A stretch of DNA of 43,274 bases from Streptomyces sclerotialus (GTDB lineage: Bacteria; Actinomycetota; Actinomycetes; Streptomycetales; Streptomycetaceae): contig JODX01000033.1 in assembly GCA_000719105.1 (NCBI GenBank), positions 1 through 43,274 on the forward strand, written 5' to 3'. Under the pieces are notes generated by a model. The model had not been told where the DNA came from, made no database searches, and saw only the letters and a list, made by a program, of their open reading frames with translations. Shown here one piece after another: positions 6,705 through 15,050 of the stretch. A program made the translations under genes and the position numbers. Within the stretch, counting starts at the first letter, position 1. The number at the start of each line of letters is the position of its first letter.

Positions 6705-7853
6705 GTGCCCCTCACGTTCCACTGGTTCCTGCCCACCAACGGCGACAGCCGCGACGTCGTCGGCGGCGGCCACGGCACCCCGGCCACCGCCACCGGCCGG
6801 GACCGGCCGCCCACGGTCGCCTACCTCAGCCAGATCGCCCGCGCCGCCGAGGACCTGGGCTTTGTCGGCGCGCTCACCCCGACCGGCGCGTGGTGCGAGG
6901 ACGCGTGGCTGACGACGGCGATGGTCAGCCAGCAGACGGAACGGCTGAAGTTCCTGATCGCGTTCCGGCCCGGCTTCCTGTCGCCGACGCTCGCCGCGCA
7001 GATGGCGTCCACGTTCCAGCGGCAGACCGGCGGGCGGCTCCTGCTGAACGTCGTCACCGGCGGCGAGAGCCACGAGCAGCGGGCGTACGGCGACTTCCTC
7101 GACAAGGAGGCGCGCTACCGCCGTACCGGGGAGTTCCTGGAGGTGGTGAGGGGGCTGTGGGAGGGCAGGACCGTCGACCTGGCGGGGGAGCACCTCCGGG
7201 TCGAGGACGCGAAGCTCGCCCGCGTACCCGACCCGATACCGGAGGTGTACTTCGGCGGCTCCTCACCCGTGGCCGGCGAGGTCGCCGCCCGGCACGTGGA
7301 CGTCTACCTCACCTGGGGCGAACCGCCCGCCCAGGTCGCCGAGAAGATCGCCTGGATCAGGGAGCTGGCGGCGAAGGAGGGCCGCACCTTCCGCTTCGGC
7401 ATCCGGCTGCACGTCATCACCCGGGACACCTCCGAACAGGCGTGGGCCGAGGCGAACCGACTGCTCGCGGGCTTCGACCCGGAGACCGTACGGTCCGTCC
7501 AGGCCGGGCTCGCCCGCAGCGAGTCGGAGGGGCAGCGGCGGATGCTGGCCCTGCACGACGGCGGCACGCGCGGTTCCCTGGACATCCACCCCAACCTCTG
7601 GGCGGGCATCGGACTGGTCCGCGGCGGCGCGGGCACCGCCCTCGTCGGCAGCCACGAGGAGGTCGCCGAGCGGATCGAGGAGTACCACGCCCTCGGCATC
7701 GACGAGTTCGTGCTCTCCGGCTATCCGCACCTGGAGGAGGCGTACTGGTTCGGCGAGGGCGTCCTGCCGCGGCTGGCCGCGCGGGGGCTGTGGCGGCACC
7801 CGGACGGGCGGCGGGCCGCCCCGGCGGCGGCGCAGGTGCCGTTCGCGAGCTAG
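6705..7853 (+). CDS. ssuD: FMNH2-dependent alkanesulfonate monooxygenase SsuD
   Basis: 382 aa luciferase-like monooxygenase. The GTG at 6705 has CGGAG upstream and gives the SsuD start VPLTFHWFLPTNGDSRD. Strong SsuD blocks are GALTPTGAWCEDAWL (including the conserved Cys), LLLNVVTGG, VYFGGSSPVAGE, YLTWGEPPAQV, FRFGIRLHVI, NLWAGIGLVRGGAGTALVG and FVLSGYPHLEEAYWFGE. It cleaves alkanesulfonates to aldehyde and sulfite using FMNH2 from SsuE. It is the last gene of the operon and provides the sulfite-releasing step. No ssuABC transporter genes follow, which is unusual for an ssu locus. Confidence 0.94.
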   Translation: MPLTFHWFLPTNGDSRDVVGGGHGTPATATGRDRPPTVAYLSQIARAAEDLGFVGALTPTGAWCEDAWLTTAMVSQQTERLKFLIAFRPGFLSPTLAAQMASTFQRQTGGRLLLNVVTGGESHEQRAYGDFLDKEARYRRTGEFLEVVRGLWEGRTVDLAGEHLRVEDAKLARVPDPIPEVYFGGSSPVAGEVAARHVDVYLTWGEPPAQVAEKIAWIRELAAKEGRTFRFGIRLHVITRDTSEQAWAEANRLLAGFDPETVRSVQAGLARSESEGQRRMLALHDGGTRGSLDIHPNLWAGIGLVRGGAGTALVGSHEEVAERIEEYHALGIDEFVLSGYPHLEEAYWFGEGVLPRLAARGLWRHPDGRRAAPAAAQVPFAS

Positions 7854-7864
7854 CGGGCTCCGTG

Positions 7865-7907
7865 GGGCGGGAAGCCCGCCCGCCGGCCGGGGCCTCAGGC
7901 CCCGGCC
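7865..7907. terminator. Double hairpin between convergent genes
   Basis: Two adjacent perfect hairpins: 7865-7871/7875-7881 (7-bp arms, 3-nt loop) and 7885-7894/7898-7907 (10-bp arms GGCCGGGGCC and GGCCCCGGCC, 3-nt loop). The loop of the second (7895-7897) is the stop codon of the leftward acyl-CoA-dehydrogenase-like gene. It likely terminates both ssuD and that gene. Confidence 0.75.
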
Positions 7908-8953
7908 AGCGCGCCGAGGTGGGCCCGGCGCACCTCGGTCGTCTGGCCCTGCACCAGCAGGAACATGCCCTCCCGGGCCAGCCGCTGGGCGCGGCTCGCG
8001 AGATCCAGCGACCGGCCGCCCCCGGCCACGACCGCCGCGGTCGTCGCCGCGCGCATCAGGTCGTACGCGCGGGTCTTCAGGGCCAGCCGCTCCTCGATGT
8101 GCTCGTGCGGCACCGGGTGGTCGGCCAGCTCGTACGCCTGCCGCCGTACGTCGTCGATCCGGCCGCGCAGCGTGTCCGCGGTCTCCTCCGCCTCCGCGGC
8201 GCCGTCCAGCAGCCCGAGCGCCGCGTACGCGATCCCGAAGACCGCGGGAGACGCGTTGGTGTTCTTCGGCAGGTCGACCCGGGCGAACTCCTCCCGCGGC
8301 GTGCGCAGGACGACCGCGTCCTCGTCCAGCCACAGTCCGTCCAGCGTCAGGGTGACCGTACGGGCCGCGGTGAGCGCCGCGAGCCGCATGGGGGCCGACG
8401 CGTGCATCCCCGGCTGCTCGCGGGCCCCGGCGCAGGCGAACACCACCTCGTCGGCGTCGTTCACCCCGGCCAGCAGCATCACATCGTTCAGGCCCCAGCC
8501 GGTGTACCACGGCACCACGCCGTCGAAGCGCCAGCCGCCCCGCTCCGCGGTCGCACGCACCGGGACACGGGGGAAGGCGCGGACATGGGCGTAGGCGATA
8601 CCGGCCAGCGCCTCGCCCGTCGCCAGGGGCCGCAGGAACTCTTCGCGCACGGGGCCTTCGGCCATGGACAGCAGCTTCACCGGAGTGTGGTGCTGGGTCT
8701 GCACGAACCAGGTCGCGCAGCACGCCCCGGCCAGGATCTCGGCCACCTCCCGGGCCACGGCGACGGGTGCTTCCGCTCCTCCGCACGCGGCGGGCGCGCT
8801 CACGCCGAGCAGCCCCGACCGTTTCAGGGCCTCGACGTGGCCGGCGGGCACACCTTCCTGGTCGACCCGCTCGCCGTGCGGAACGAGCAGCTCGTCCGCG
8901 AGCCGGCGGGCGCGGAGGACGAGGGGATGGGGCGCGAGCGGCGAAGAGGTCAT
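7895..8953 (-). CDS. Acyl-CoA dehydrogenase family protein
   Basis: 352 aa from the ATG at 8953. An in-frame ATG at 8962 with GGGGAAAG close upstream is an alternative that adds three residues. The N-terminal helical domain of the acyl-CoA dehydrogenase fold is clear (LKRSGLLGVSAPAACGG), then a beta domain (GWRFDGVVPWYTGWG) and a C-terminal helical domain with VVAGGGRSLDLASRAQRLAREG. At 352 aa it is a little shorter than typical members, and no catalytic Glu can be assigned by eye. Oxygenase-like members of this fold also exist. It faces the sulfur operon, but a terminator lies between. A role in sulfur metabolism is possible but unproven. Confidence 0.8.
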   Translation of the reverse strand: MTSSPLAPHPLVLRARRLADELLVPHGERVDQEGVPAGHVEALKRSGLLGVSAPAACGGAEAPVAVAREVAEILAGACCATWFVQTQHHTPVKLLSMAEGPVREEFLRPLATGEALAGIAYAHVRAFPRVPVRATAERGGWRFDGVVPWYTGWGLNDVMLLAGVNDADEVVFACAGAREQPGMHASAPMRLAALTAARTVTLTLDGLWLDEDAVVLRTPREEFARVDLPKNTNASPAVFGIAYAALGLLDGAAEAEETADTLRGRIDDVRRQAYELADHPVPHEHIEERLALKTRAYDLMRAATTAAVVAGGGRSLDLASRAQRLAREGMFLLVQGQTTEVRRAHLGALAGA

Positions 8954-9032
8954 GCGGCCCATTCTTTCCCCGCGTCTCCCGCGTCTCCCGCATCCCTGCG
9001 TTTCCCCGGGTCCCCTGGGGCACCGCGGATTG

Positions 9033-9065
9033 ACTGGTCTAAACCCTTGACTGGTACAGACCAAA
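9033..9065. promoter_or_regulatory. Two DasR-type elements overlapping the chitinase promoter
   Basis: Two direct copies 17 bp apart: ACTGGTCTAAACCCTT (9033-9048) and ACTGGTACAGACCAAA (9050-9065). Both resemble the DasR-responsive element ACTGGTCTAGACCACT known upstream of Streptomyces chitin genes (about 13 and 12 of 16 matches). Each copy is preceded by TTG, forming TTGACT, a candidate -35. DasR represses until GlcNAc-derived sugar phosphates accumulate. Confidence 0.8.
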
Positions 9066-9205
9066 GCGATTGAGTGTGCCTGCACACAGCCCCCCCACCA
9101 CGGCCGCCCCCACACCGTGGCCGGCTCGTCCGGCACGTGCACACGAGGTTCGCTCCACCCTGCCCCGGTACGGGTGCGGCCCTGTCCTGCGAAGGAGTCG
9201 ATCCC

Positions 9206-10099
9206 GTGTCGAGACGCCGTATCTCCGCCGTGCTGACCGCGCTCGTCGTCGGTACCGCCGCGCCCGTGCTGCTGCCCGCCCAGTCCGCGTCGGCCGCACC
9301 CTGTTCGAGCTATCCGAACTGGGTCGCCGGCAAGTCGTACAACGCGGGTGACATCGTCCGTTACACCGACGGCAAGGCGTACATCGCCGAGCATGCCAAC
9401 CCGGGCTACGACCCGGTCATCAGCACCTGGTACTGGGAGCCGTACGCCTGCGACGGCGGCTCCAACCCCGGTACCCCCTCCGGCTTCGTCGTGAGCGAGG
9501 CCCAGTTCAACCAGATGTTCCCGAGCCGGAACTCCTTCTACACGTACAGCGGTCTGAAGGCGGCCCTCGGCGCGTACCCCGCCTTCGCCAACACCGGCAG
9601 CGACACCACGAAGAAGCAGGAGGCCGCGGCCTTCCTCGCCAACGTCGGCCACGAGACGGGCGGACTGGTCCACATAGTGGAGCAGAACACCGCCAACTAC
9701 CCGCACTACTGCGACTGGGGCCAGCCCTACGGCTGCCCGGCCGGCCAGGCCGCCTACTACGGCCGCGGCCCCATCCAGCTCAGCTGGAACTTCAACTACA
9801 AGGCGGCCGGCGACGCCCTCGGCATCGACCTGCTGAACAACCCCTGGCTGGTCCAGAACGACTCCGCCGTGGCCTGGAAGACCGCCCTGTGGTACTGGAA
9901 CACCCAGACCGGCCCGGGCACGATGACCGGCCACAACGCGATGGTCAACGGCGCCGGGTTCGGCCAGACCATCCGCAGCATCAACGGCTCCCTGGAGTGC
10001 GACGGCAAGAACCCCGCGCAGGTGCAGAGCCGGGTGAACAACTACCAGCGGTTCACGCAGATCCTGGGAGTGTCGGCGGGAGCCAACCTGTACTGCTGA
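9206..10099 (+). CDS. Secreted GH19 chitinase with N-terminal chitin-binding domain
   Basis: 297 aa from the GTG at 9206, behind GAAGGAG (9191-9197). Residues 1-31 form a signal peptide (MSRRRIS charged start, hydrophobic core, cleavage near ASAA-PC). A small carbohydrate-binding module of the CBM5/12 type covers about residues 34-82 (WVAGKSYNAGDIVRY, TWYWEPYAC). A Gly/Ser/Pro linker follows, then a glycoside hydrolase family 19 domain from about residue 94 to the end. The catalytic acid and base are predicted as Glu150 in GHETGG and Glu159 in IVEQN. YYGRGPIQLSWNFNY and the C-terminal Cys are typical. It hydrolyses chitin outside the cell with inversion. The domain order matches Streptomyces ChiC/ChiF-type enzymes. 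Upstream DasR-type sites fit chitin control. A strong terminator follows. Confidence 0.95.
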   Translation: MSRRRISAVLTALVVGTAAPVLLPAQSASAAPCSSYPNWVAGKSYNAGDIVRYTDGKAYIAEHANPGYDPVISTWYWEPYACDGGSNPGTPSGFVVSEAQFNQMFPSRNSFYTYSGLKAALGAYPAFANTGSDTTKKQEAAAFLANVGHETGGLVHIVEQNTANYPHYCDWGQPYGCPAGQAAYYGRGPIQLSWNFNYKAAGDALGIDLLNNPWLVQNDSAVAWKTALWYWNTQTGPGTMTGHNAMVNGAGFGQTIRSINGSLECDGKNPAQVQSRVNNYQRFTQILGVSAGANLYC

Positions 10100-10112
10100 C
10101 GACTGCGCGCGG

Positions 10113-10169
10113 GCGTCGGACGGTGGCCCGCGGTGTCATGCACCTGACTCCGGGCCACCGGACCGACGC
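10113..10169 (+). terminator. Chitinase terminator
   Basis: Core arms 10121-10130 (CGGTGGCCCG) and 10151-10160 (CGGGCCACCG) extend outward past a small bulge through GCGTCGG (10113-10119) and CCGACGC (10163-10169), giving a stem of about 17 pairs with a 20-nt loop. It ends just before the -10-like hexamer of the next gene. Confidence 0.75.
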
Positions 10170-10188
10170 GCCTCGTAGGATCCGCACC

Positions 10189-10635
10189 ATGAGTACCCGT
10201 GACCACACTTCGACGTTCATCGTCGTCGGTGTCTTGATCGTGATGTTCGGGATCACCTTCGCCTTGATGGCGCCGTCCGCCCGCAAGGCCGAGGCGGACG
10301 AGGCCGCGGCCACTGGTGCCGCCAACACGCTCCTGCACGCGCTCGGCCGCGGAGACGGTGCCGAGGCCTGCGGTGTCCTCACCAAACCCGCTGCCACCGC
10401 CCTGACGACCCAGCAGGGGCAGGAGGACTGCCCCGCCGCCGTACGGGACCTGGCCGACTCGCTGACCGCCGCCGAGCGTGCGGCCGTGGCGGCGATGAAG
10501 CTGACCGACGACGACACCAGAGCGGAGAAGCGGCGGACCACGCACACCGTACGCCTGGACACCAATCCCTTCGGCTACACCAGATTCCTGGTGGACCGGC
10601 AGGACGACGAGTGGCGCGTGATTCGCATGGAGTAG
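10189..10635 (+). CDS. Membrane-anchored hypothetical protein
   Basis: 148 aa from the ATG at 10189. The short N-terminus is followed by one membrane segment at about residues 10-28 (FIVVGVLIVMFGITFALM). An extracytoplasmic domain of about 115 residues follows, with an Ala-rich helix, two Cys (EACGVLT and QEDCPAAV) that could form a disulfide, and a beta-like end (THTVRL, RFLVDRQDDEWRVIRM). The layout resembles small actinobacterial secreted or anchored proteins of the NTF2-like or DUF4878 kind, but no family is certain. TAGGAT (10176-10181) lies 7 nt before the ATG with no ribosome site, which suggests a leaderless mRNA. No functional link to its neighbours is evident. Confidence 0.75.
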   Translation: MSTRDHTSTFIVVGVLIVMFGITFALMAPSARKAEADEAAATGAANTLLHALGRGDGAEACGVLTKPAATALTTQQGQEDCPAAVRDLADSLTAAERAAVAAMKLTDDDTRAEKRRTTHTVRLDTNPFGYTRFLVDRQDDEWRVIRME

Positions 10636-10698
10636 CGGCCTGCTCGTGACCGGCAGCCCTCCCCGCGTGACCGGCGGACGGTTTGCCGTACCTGCAGT

Positions 10699-10710
10699 GT
10701 TACGTATAAC
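10699..10710. promoter_or_regulatory. Small inverted repeat, possible operator
   Basis: GTTACGTATAAC has GTTA/TAAC arms around CGTA, in an AT-richer patch 53 bp before the VOC gene start. It could be a -10 region plus a regulator half-site pair; nothing further supports it. Confidence 0.3.
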
Positions 10711-10762
10711 GTCCCCCGTCAAACAGCGCACAGTGCACGACGCCCGCCCCGGAGACGCCCCG

Positions 10763-11161
10763 ATGAAACACATCGCCCTGGTCACCCTCGTCGTCGACGA
10801 CTACGACGAGGCGATCCGCTTCTACACGGACGCGCTCGGCTTCCGGCTCGCCGAGGACGCGCCGCGGCCCGACGGGAGCCGGTGGGTCGTCGTCGAACCG
10901 GACGGCGAGGGGCACGGCGGCACCGCGCTGCTGCTGGCCCGGGCGAAGGGCGGGGAGCAGCGGGCCCGCGTCGGCGACCAGACCGGCGGGCGTGTGGGCT
11001 TCTTCCTGCACACGGACGACTTCGCCCGCGACCACGCGCGGATGCGCGCCGCGGGCGTGACCTTCCTGGAGGAGCCGCGCCACGAGCCGTACGGCACGGT
11101 CGCCGTCTTCCAGGACCTGTACGGCAACCGCTGGGACCTGCTCCAGCCAGCCGCCGGCTGA
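10763..11161 (+). CDS. VOC (glyoxalase/dioxygenase) family protein
   Basis: 132 aa from the ATG at 10763, with GGAGA upstream. It is a single vicinal-oxygen-chelate domain with paired beta-alpha-beta-beta-beta units: [24 protein letters not shown] at the start, and [23 protein letters not shown] then [17 protein letters not shown] at the end. The terminal [11 protein letters not shown] motif is typical of VOC proteins that bind a metal or a small ligand. The substrate cannot be inferred, with glyoxalase, resistance and extradiol-like roles all occurring in the family. It is followed 61 bp later by add and could be co-transcribed, although no functional connection is clear. Confidence 0.85.
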   Translation: MKHIALVTLVVDDYDEAIRFYTDALGFRLAEDAPRPDGSRWVVVEPDGEGHGGTALLLARAKGGEQRARVGDQTGGRVGFFLHTDDFARDHARMRAAGVTFLEEPRHEPYGTVAVFQDLYGNRWDLLQPAAG

Positions 11162-11175
11162 GGGCCCGCACACCG

Positions 11176-11196
11176 CACACTCACACACTCACACAC
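11176..11196. repeat. 8-bp tandem repeat before add
   Basis: CACACTCA occurs twice (11176-11183, 11184-11191) plus CACAC. It lies in the short leader ahead of the add ribosome site, and gives an A/C-rich segment that should be unstructured in RNA. Confidence 0.7.
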
Positions 11197-11222
11197 GTAC
11201 GACTCACCGAGGAACGCACCAC

Positions 11223-12320
11223 ATGACCGCCGCTCCCCGCATCGACAACGACACCCTCCGCCGCCTCCCCAAGGCCGTGCTGCACGACCACCTCGACGGC
11301 GGACTGCGCCCCGCCACCCTCGTGGAGCTCGCCGACGCGGTCGGCCACACGCTGCCCACGACCGACCCGGAGGAGCTCGCCGCCTGGTACTACGAGGCCG
11401 CCAACTCCGGCGACCTGGTCCGCTACATAGCCACCTTCGAGCACACCCTCGCCGTGATGCAGACCCGCGAGGGCCTGCTGCGCACCGCCGAGGAGTACGT
11501 GCTCGACCTGGCGGCGGACGGCGTCGTCTACGGCGAGGTCCGCTACGCGCCCGAGCTGATGCTCGACGGCGGCCTGACCCTGCCGGAGGTCGTCGAGGCC
11601 GTGCAGGAGGGCCTGGCCGCCGGTATGGCGAAGGCGGCGGCCGCGGGCACCCCGGTCCGCGTGGGCACCCTGCTCTGCGGTATGCGCATGTTCGACCGTA
11701 CGCGCGAGATCGCCGACCTGGCCGTGGCCTACCGGGACGCGGGTGTCGTCGGGTTCGACATCGCCGGCGCCGAGGACGGCTTCCCGGCCGCCGACCACCT
11801 GGCCGCCTTCGCGTACCTGCGCTCCGAGAGCGTCCCGTTCACCATCCACGCCGGTGAGGCCCACGGCCTGCCCAGCATCCACCAGGCGCTCCAGGTGTGC
11901 GGCGCCCAGCGCATCGGGCACGGCGTCCGCATCACCGAGGACATCCCCGACCTCGCGGCCGGCAAGCTCGGCCGGCTCGCGGCCTGGGTGCGCGACCGCC
12001 GGATCGCCCTGGAGATGTGCCCCACCTCCAACCTCCAGACCGGCGCGGCGGCCTCCATCGCCGGACACCCCATCACAGCCCTGAAGGACCTCGGCTTCCG
12101 CGTCACCCTCAACACGGACAACCGTCTGGTGTCGGGCACCACCATGACCCGCGAGATGTCCCTGCTGGTCGAGGAGGCGGGCTGGACGCTCGACGACCTG
12201 CGCACGGTCACGGTGAACGCCGTGAAGAGCGCCTTCCTCCCGTACGACGAGCGCGTCGCCCTCATCCGGGACGTGATCCTGCCGGGGTACGACCTGCCGG
12301 GCTACGACGCCGCGCGCTGA
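11223..12320 (+). CDS. add: Adenosine deaminase
   Basis: 365 aa from the ATG at 11223, with GAGGAACGCACC upstream. It is an amidohydrolase TIM barrel converting adenosine or deoxyadenosine to inosine in purine salvage. Metal and catalytic residues are visible: His21 and His23 (HDHLDGG), His209 (TIHAGEAHG) with catalytic Glu212, His233 (RIGHGV) and Asp299 in [11 protein letters not shown]. The family's second Asp in the last motif is Asn here, as in the actinobacterial subgroup as far as remembered. SALLPYDE-like C-terminal blocks ([12 protein letters not shown]) are standard. Streptomyces usually carries more than one add paralogue. The 3' end overlaps the convergent DinB gene by 19 bp. Confidence 0.95.
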   Translation: MTAAPRIDNDTLRRLPKAVLHDHLDGGLRPATLVELADAVGHTLPTTDPEELAAWYYEAANSGDLVRYIATFEHTLAVMQTREGLLRTAEEYVLDLAADGVVYGEVRYAPELMLDGGLTLPEVVEAVQEGLAAGMAKAAAAGTPVRVGTLLCGMRMFDRTREIADLAVAYRDAGVVGFDIAGAEDGFPAADHLAAFAYLRSESVPFTIHAGEAHGLPSIHQALQVCGAQRIGHGVRITEDIPDLAAGKLGRLAAWVRDRRIALEMCPTSNLQTGAAASIAGHPITALKDLGFRVTLNTDNRLVSGTTMTREMSLLVEEAGWTLDDLRTVTVNAVKSAFLPYDERVALIRDVILPGYDLPGYDAAR

Positions 12321-12817
12321 AGCAGCCCGTGCGCGTACGCGGCCTGTCCGACGTGCTGGAGGTCGTCGGACAGCACGCTGGCCAGCCGTACGCCGAGGGT
12401 GACGGGCGGATCCCAGTCCTCGTCCACCACGCGGTCCAGATCCTTGGCGGTGAGTGAGCCGAGGAAGGCCAGCGTCCGCTCGTGCACCGCGTCGTAGTAG
12501 CCCAGCAGCAGGTCGCCCGAACCGACCCGGACCCGGGCGACCTGCTCGGGCGTGTGCCCGTACCCCGTGTCCTCGACCGGCAGGCCGAGGCCGAAGCGGT
12601 CGGCGAAGCCCTCCGCCACCCACACCTGCTCATGACCGGCCGCGTCCGCGACGTGGTCGTCCTGGACGCGGGTGAGATGCCAGACCAGCCAGCCGATGGG
12701 GTTGGCCCCGCCCTGGGGCGGGCTGTTCAGGTCGTCGGGCGTGAGGTCCCCGACGAGGGAGTGCACCTCTTCTTTGATGCGTCCGTACGCTTCGATGAGA
12801 ACGTCGTTCGTTTCCAT
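12302..12817 (-). CDS. DinB/DUF664 family protein
   Basis: 171 aa from the ATG at 12817. It has the DinB four-helix bundle of actinobacterial thiol-dependent enzymes: [28 protein letters not shown], then the metal-ligand helix [27 protein letters not shown] (His in [10 protein letters not shown]), and a last helix with [15 protein letters not shown] providing a third His. In actinobacteria this superfamily includes mycothiol-dependent transferases and maleylpyruvate isomerase-like proteins, but the substrate is unknown here. It is tail-to-tail with add, and the coding regions overlap by 19 bp. No obvious Shine-Dalgarno is seen. Confidence 0.82.
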   Translation of the reverse strand: METNDVLIEAYGRIKEEVHSLVGDLTPDDLNSPPQGGANPIGWLVWHLTRVQDDHVADAAGHEQVWVAEGFADRFGLGLPVEDTGYGHTPEQVARVRVGSGDLLLGYYDAVHERTLAFLGSLTAKDLDRVVDEDWDPPVTLGVRLASVLSDDLQHVGQAAYAHGLLQRAAS

Positions 12818-13001
12818 GCCGACCGCGTTCCCGTACGGACGGCCGCCGCACCTCCTCTTGACCCCCGGAGTCGGCGTTGCCACACTCGGCGCCGCCGTAG
12901 AAAACGCTTGCTGCGTCGCCCCTCACTCGTCATCGCCACTCTCCGAGGCCTGCTGTCGATCTGTTTCTGCACGTCATGTGCACGCAATGGTGAAGCGGCA
13001 G

Positions 13002-13013
13002 TGAATCGATTCA
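13002..13013. promoter_or_regulatory. LacI-type operator-like palindrome
   Basis: TGAATCGATTCA is a perfect 12-bp palindrome with a central CG, the hallmark of LacI-family operators, 72 bp before the secreted beta-helix gene. A weaker CG-centred site, GAAAACGCTTGC, is at 12900-12911. Streptomyces polysaccharide-degradation genes are often controlled by LacI repressors binding such sites. Confidence 0.55.
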
Positions 13014-13084
13014 TGTCGAATCGCGTTCGACGGTGACGGGGTGTGGGCCGGCAGGCGTACCACCCTCACCGAGGAGACAACGAG

Positions 13085-14335
13085 ATGGGACGCAGAGCCG
13101 CAGCTCATCCGATCGACGTGACCGCAGCCGCCCGCAGGAGCCGCGGGAAGCGGGCCGCCCTCACCGCCGCCTGTGCCACCGCCCTGCTCACCGGCGCGTC
13201 CGCGCTGACGGCTCCCGCCACCGCGGCCCCCACCGGCGCGGTGCCGGCCCGAGTGGCCACCGCCCCGCAGCAGGCCGCCGCGGCCGCCTGCGGTGAGGGC
13301 TCGTACCAGGCGGAGGCCGTGCTGAGCGGGAGCACCTGGACCGCCCGGCGCGGCAGCGGCACCGTGTACACCGGCAGCGACATGCGGGCCGCGGTGCAGG
13401 CGGCCATCGGCAGCCTGACCGCGAACCGGACGTCGAAGGAAAGGGTCGTCGTACGCGGCTCGGGCACGATGAGCGCGGGTTCCCGGATCTCCCTGCCCAG
13501 CTACACCGTGCTCGACGTGTGCGGCACGATCAACGTCACCGGGAGCGGGTCCGGCGACCAGGCCCCGGTCTACTCCCGCGGCACCCGGGACATCGAGGTC
13601 CAGCACCTGAACGTCACCGGCGCCCCGCTGTACGGCATCTTCCTGCGCAACGTGCAGAACGTCGTCCTCGGCCAGATCGACATGCGCCTCTCGGCCGGTC
13701 TCGGCGTGCGCATCGACAACCGGGGCGACACCAGCCAGTGGACGAAGAACGTCCGGATCGACAACGTGTACGTCTCCGGCGCGAGCAGCCACGCGGTCGA
13801 GACGTACGGCGTCGACGGCCTCACCGTCGGCACGGTCACCGCGCGCAACGTGGGCGAGTCCGGGCTGCTCCTCAACCAGACGATCAACGCCACCGTGACG
13901 AAGGTCGACGCGGACGGCGCGGGCACCGGCACCGGCTACGCGGCCTTCCGCATGGCCAACCGCAACGGCCGGGTCGGCAGCTCCTACCCCACCAACATCC
14001 GCGTGGGCGAGGTCGTCGCGCGCGGTGGTGGACGCGGGGTGTTCTGCGTGTCCGAGAGCGGCGGCGCGGTCATCGACCGGGTCAACCTCAGCAACACCGG
14101 CAACAACGCGATTCTCGTCGAGAACTGTTACAACGTGAACATAGCCGCCCAGAGCGGCACCGTCTCCGGTGGCGGCGAGATCCGCCTCGCGGCCCGCTCG
14201 GAGTTCCCGAACAACTCCGACATCACCATCCAGAACCTCACGGTGACCAACTCTGCGATCCGCGAGAACCCCTGCGGCACCAACACCACCTTCCGCAACA
14301 ACACACTCGTCAACAGCAGCCAGAGCATCTGCTAG
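13085..14335 (+). CDS. Secreted right-handed beta-helix protein, probable polysaccharide-active enzyme
   Basis: 416 aa from the ATG at 13085, behind GAGGAG (13071-13076). A long signal peptide spans about residues 1-48, with RRSRGKR charges, a hydrophobic ALTAACATALLTG core and APATAAP cleavage. The mature part has Cys-containing ends and many short beta-strand repeats typical of a parallel beta-helix (VLDVCGTINVTG, IEVQHLNVTGAPLYGIFL, VVLGQIDMRLS, VRIDNVYVSGASSHAVETYGVDGLTVGTV, ITIQNLTVTNSAI). Such folds occur in pectate lyases, polygalacturonases and related enzymes. A catalytic signature could not be assigned. The LacI-like palindrome upstream and a strong terminator downstream suggest a monocistronic, sugar-controlled exoenzyme gene. 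Confidence 0.82.
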   Translation: MGRRAAAHPIDVTAAARRSRGKRAALTAACATALLTGASALTAPATAAPTGAVPARVATAPQQAAAAACGEGSYQAEAVLSGSTWTARRGSGTVYTGSDMRAAVQAAIGSLTANRTSKERVVVRGSGTMSAGSRISLPSYTVLDVCGTINVTGSGSGDQAPVYSRGTRDIEVQHLNVTGAPLYGIFLRNVQNVVLGQIDMRLSAGLGVRIDNRGDTSQWTKNVRIDNVYVSGASSHAVETYGVDGLTVGTVTARNVGESGLLLNQTINATVTKVDADGAGTGTGYAAFRMANRNGRVGSSYPTNIRVGEVVARGGGRGVFCVSESGGAVIDRVNLSNTGNNAILVENCYNVNIAAQSGTVSGGGEIRLAARSEFPNNSDITIQNLTVTNSAIRENPCGTNTTFRNNTLVNSSQSIC

Positions 14336-14340
14336 CCGCC

Positions 14341-14385
14341 TGCCCGGGGTGCGGCCAGGGGGATCGCCCGGCCGCACCCCGGGCA
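14341..14385 (+). terminator. Strong terminator after beta-helix gene
   Basis: Perfect 16-bp arms, 14341-14356 (TGCCCGGGGTGCGGCC) and 14370-14385 (GGCCGCACCCCGGGCA), flank a 13-nt loop and start 6 bp after the stop codon. Confidence 0.9.
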
Positions 14386-15050
14386 CGGGAGCCACACCGC
14401 GACGGCCGCGGGCACGCGGCGCGGTCGCGCCGACCGGCGACTTCCCGCCCTTTCCGCCCAGGACCGCGGGACAGCGGCCGCCGGTCCCGTCCTCCTCCCC
14501 ATCGCGCCGTACCGCGCCGTTCGCGGAAGCCGGCGAACCGGCTCCGCCTGCGCATCTCCCACGCCGTGCGGCCGACGGACCCGCGCCACCGGCGTCCGGA
14601 GGCGGCCGTGGCCGACCTTCCCGGACACGGGCCGGCATGGCGCAAGACGACTCCTCTCGGTGGTCGCACCGCAACGCGGCGTGCAGACTGTACGCGCCCG
14701 GACGGCGCACAGGGGCGCGCCGGTTGCCCTCGGGGGAGGAGGCGGCCTTGTCGGAACTCGTCGTGAGCGGCTCCGGTCCCGCCGCGCATCCTCCGCCTCC
14801 ACGGCGCCCGTGGCGTGGAGCCAGAGCGCCGGGCCCCGCTCGGCCGGGACCGCCGGCACGGAGAGCTCCGGACCGTCCGGCGCGGGGCACTCCCGTCGGC
14901 CGTCGGCCGCAGGTCCACTGAGCCGTTCCGGAGATCCGGGTTCTGCACCCACGGACCTCGTGGGCCCGCCTGGGTGCCGTGCCCCACTGGGCCGGTCGGT
15001 GCACAGGCCCGGCCTCCTTCCCGGCGTGCCTCCAGGCCGCGCACGCCTAC
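14386..15050. other. Gene-poor stretch with no supportable gene
   Basis: All six frames were read. Long open frames exist on both strands because of GC content, but their translations are Pro/Arg/Gly-rich without recognisable domains, hydrophobic cores or convincing ribosome sites. No RNA gene was recognised. It may be decayed DNA or a long upstream region. Confidence 0.5.

Noticed and set aside
14349..14921. 190-codon plus-strand open frame after the beta-helix gene
   Set aside because: It begins inside the terminator hairpin, is Pro/Arg-rich and lacks a ribosome site or recognisable fold.
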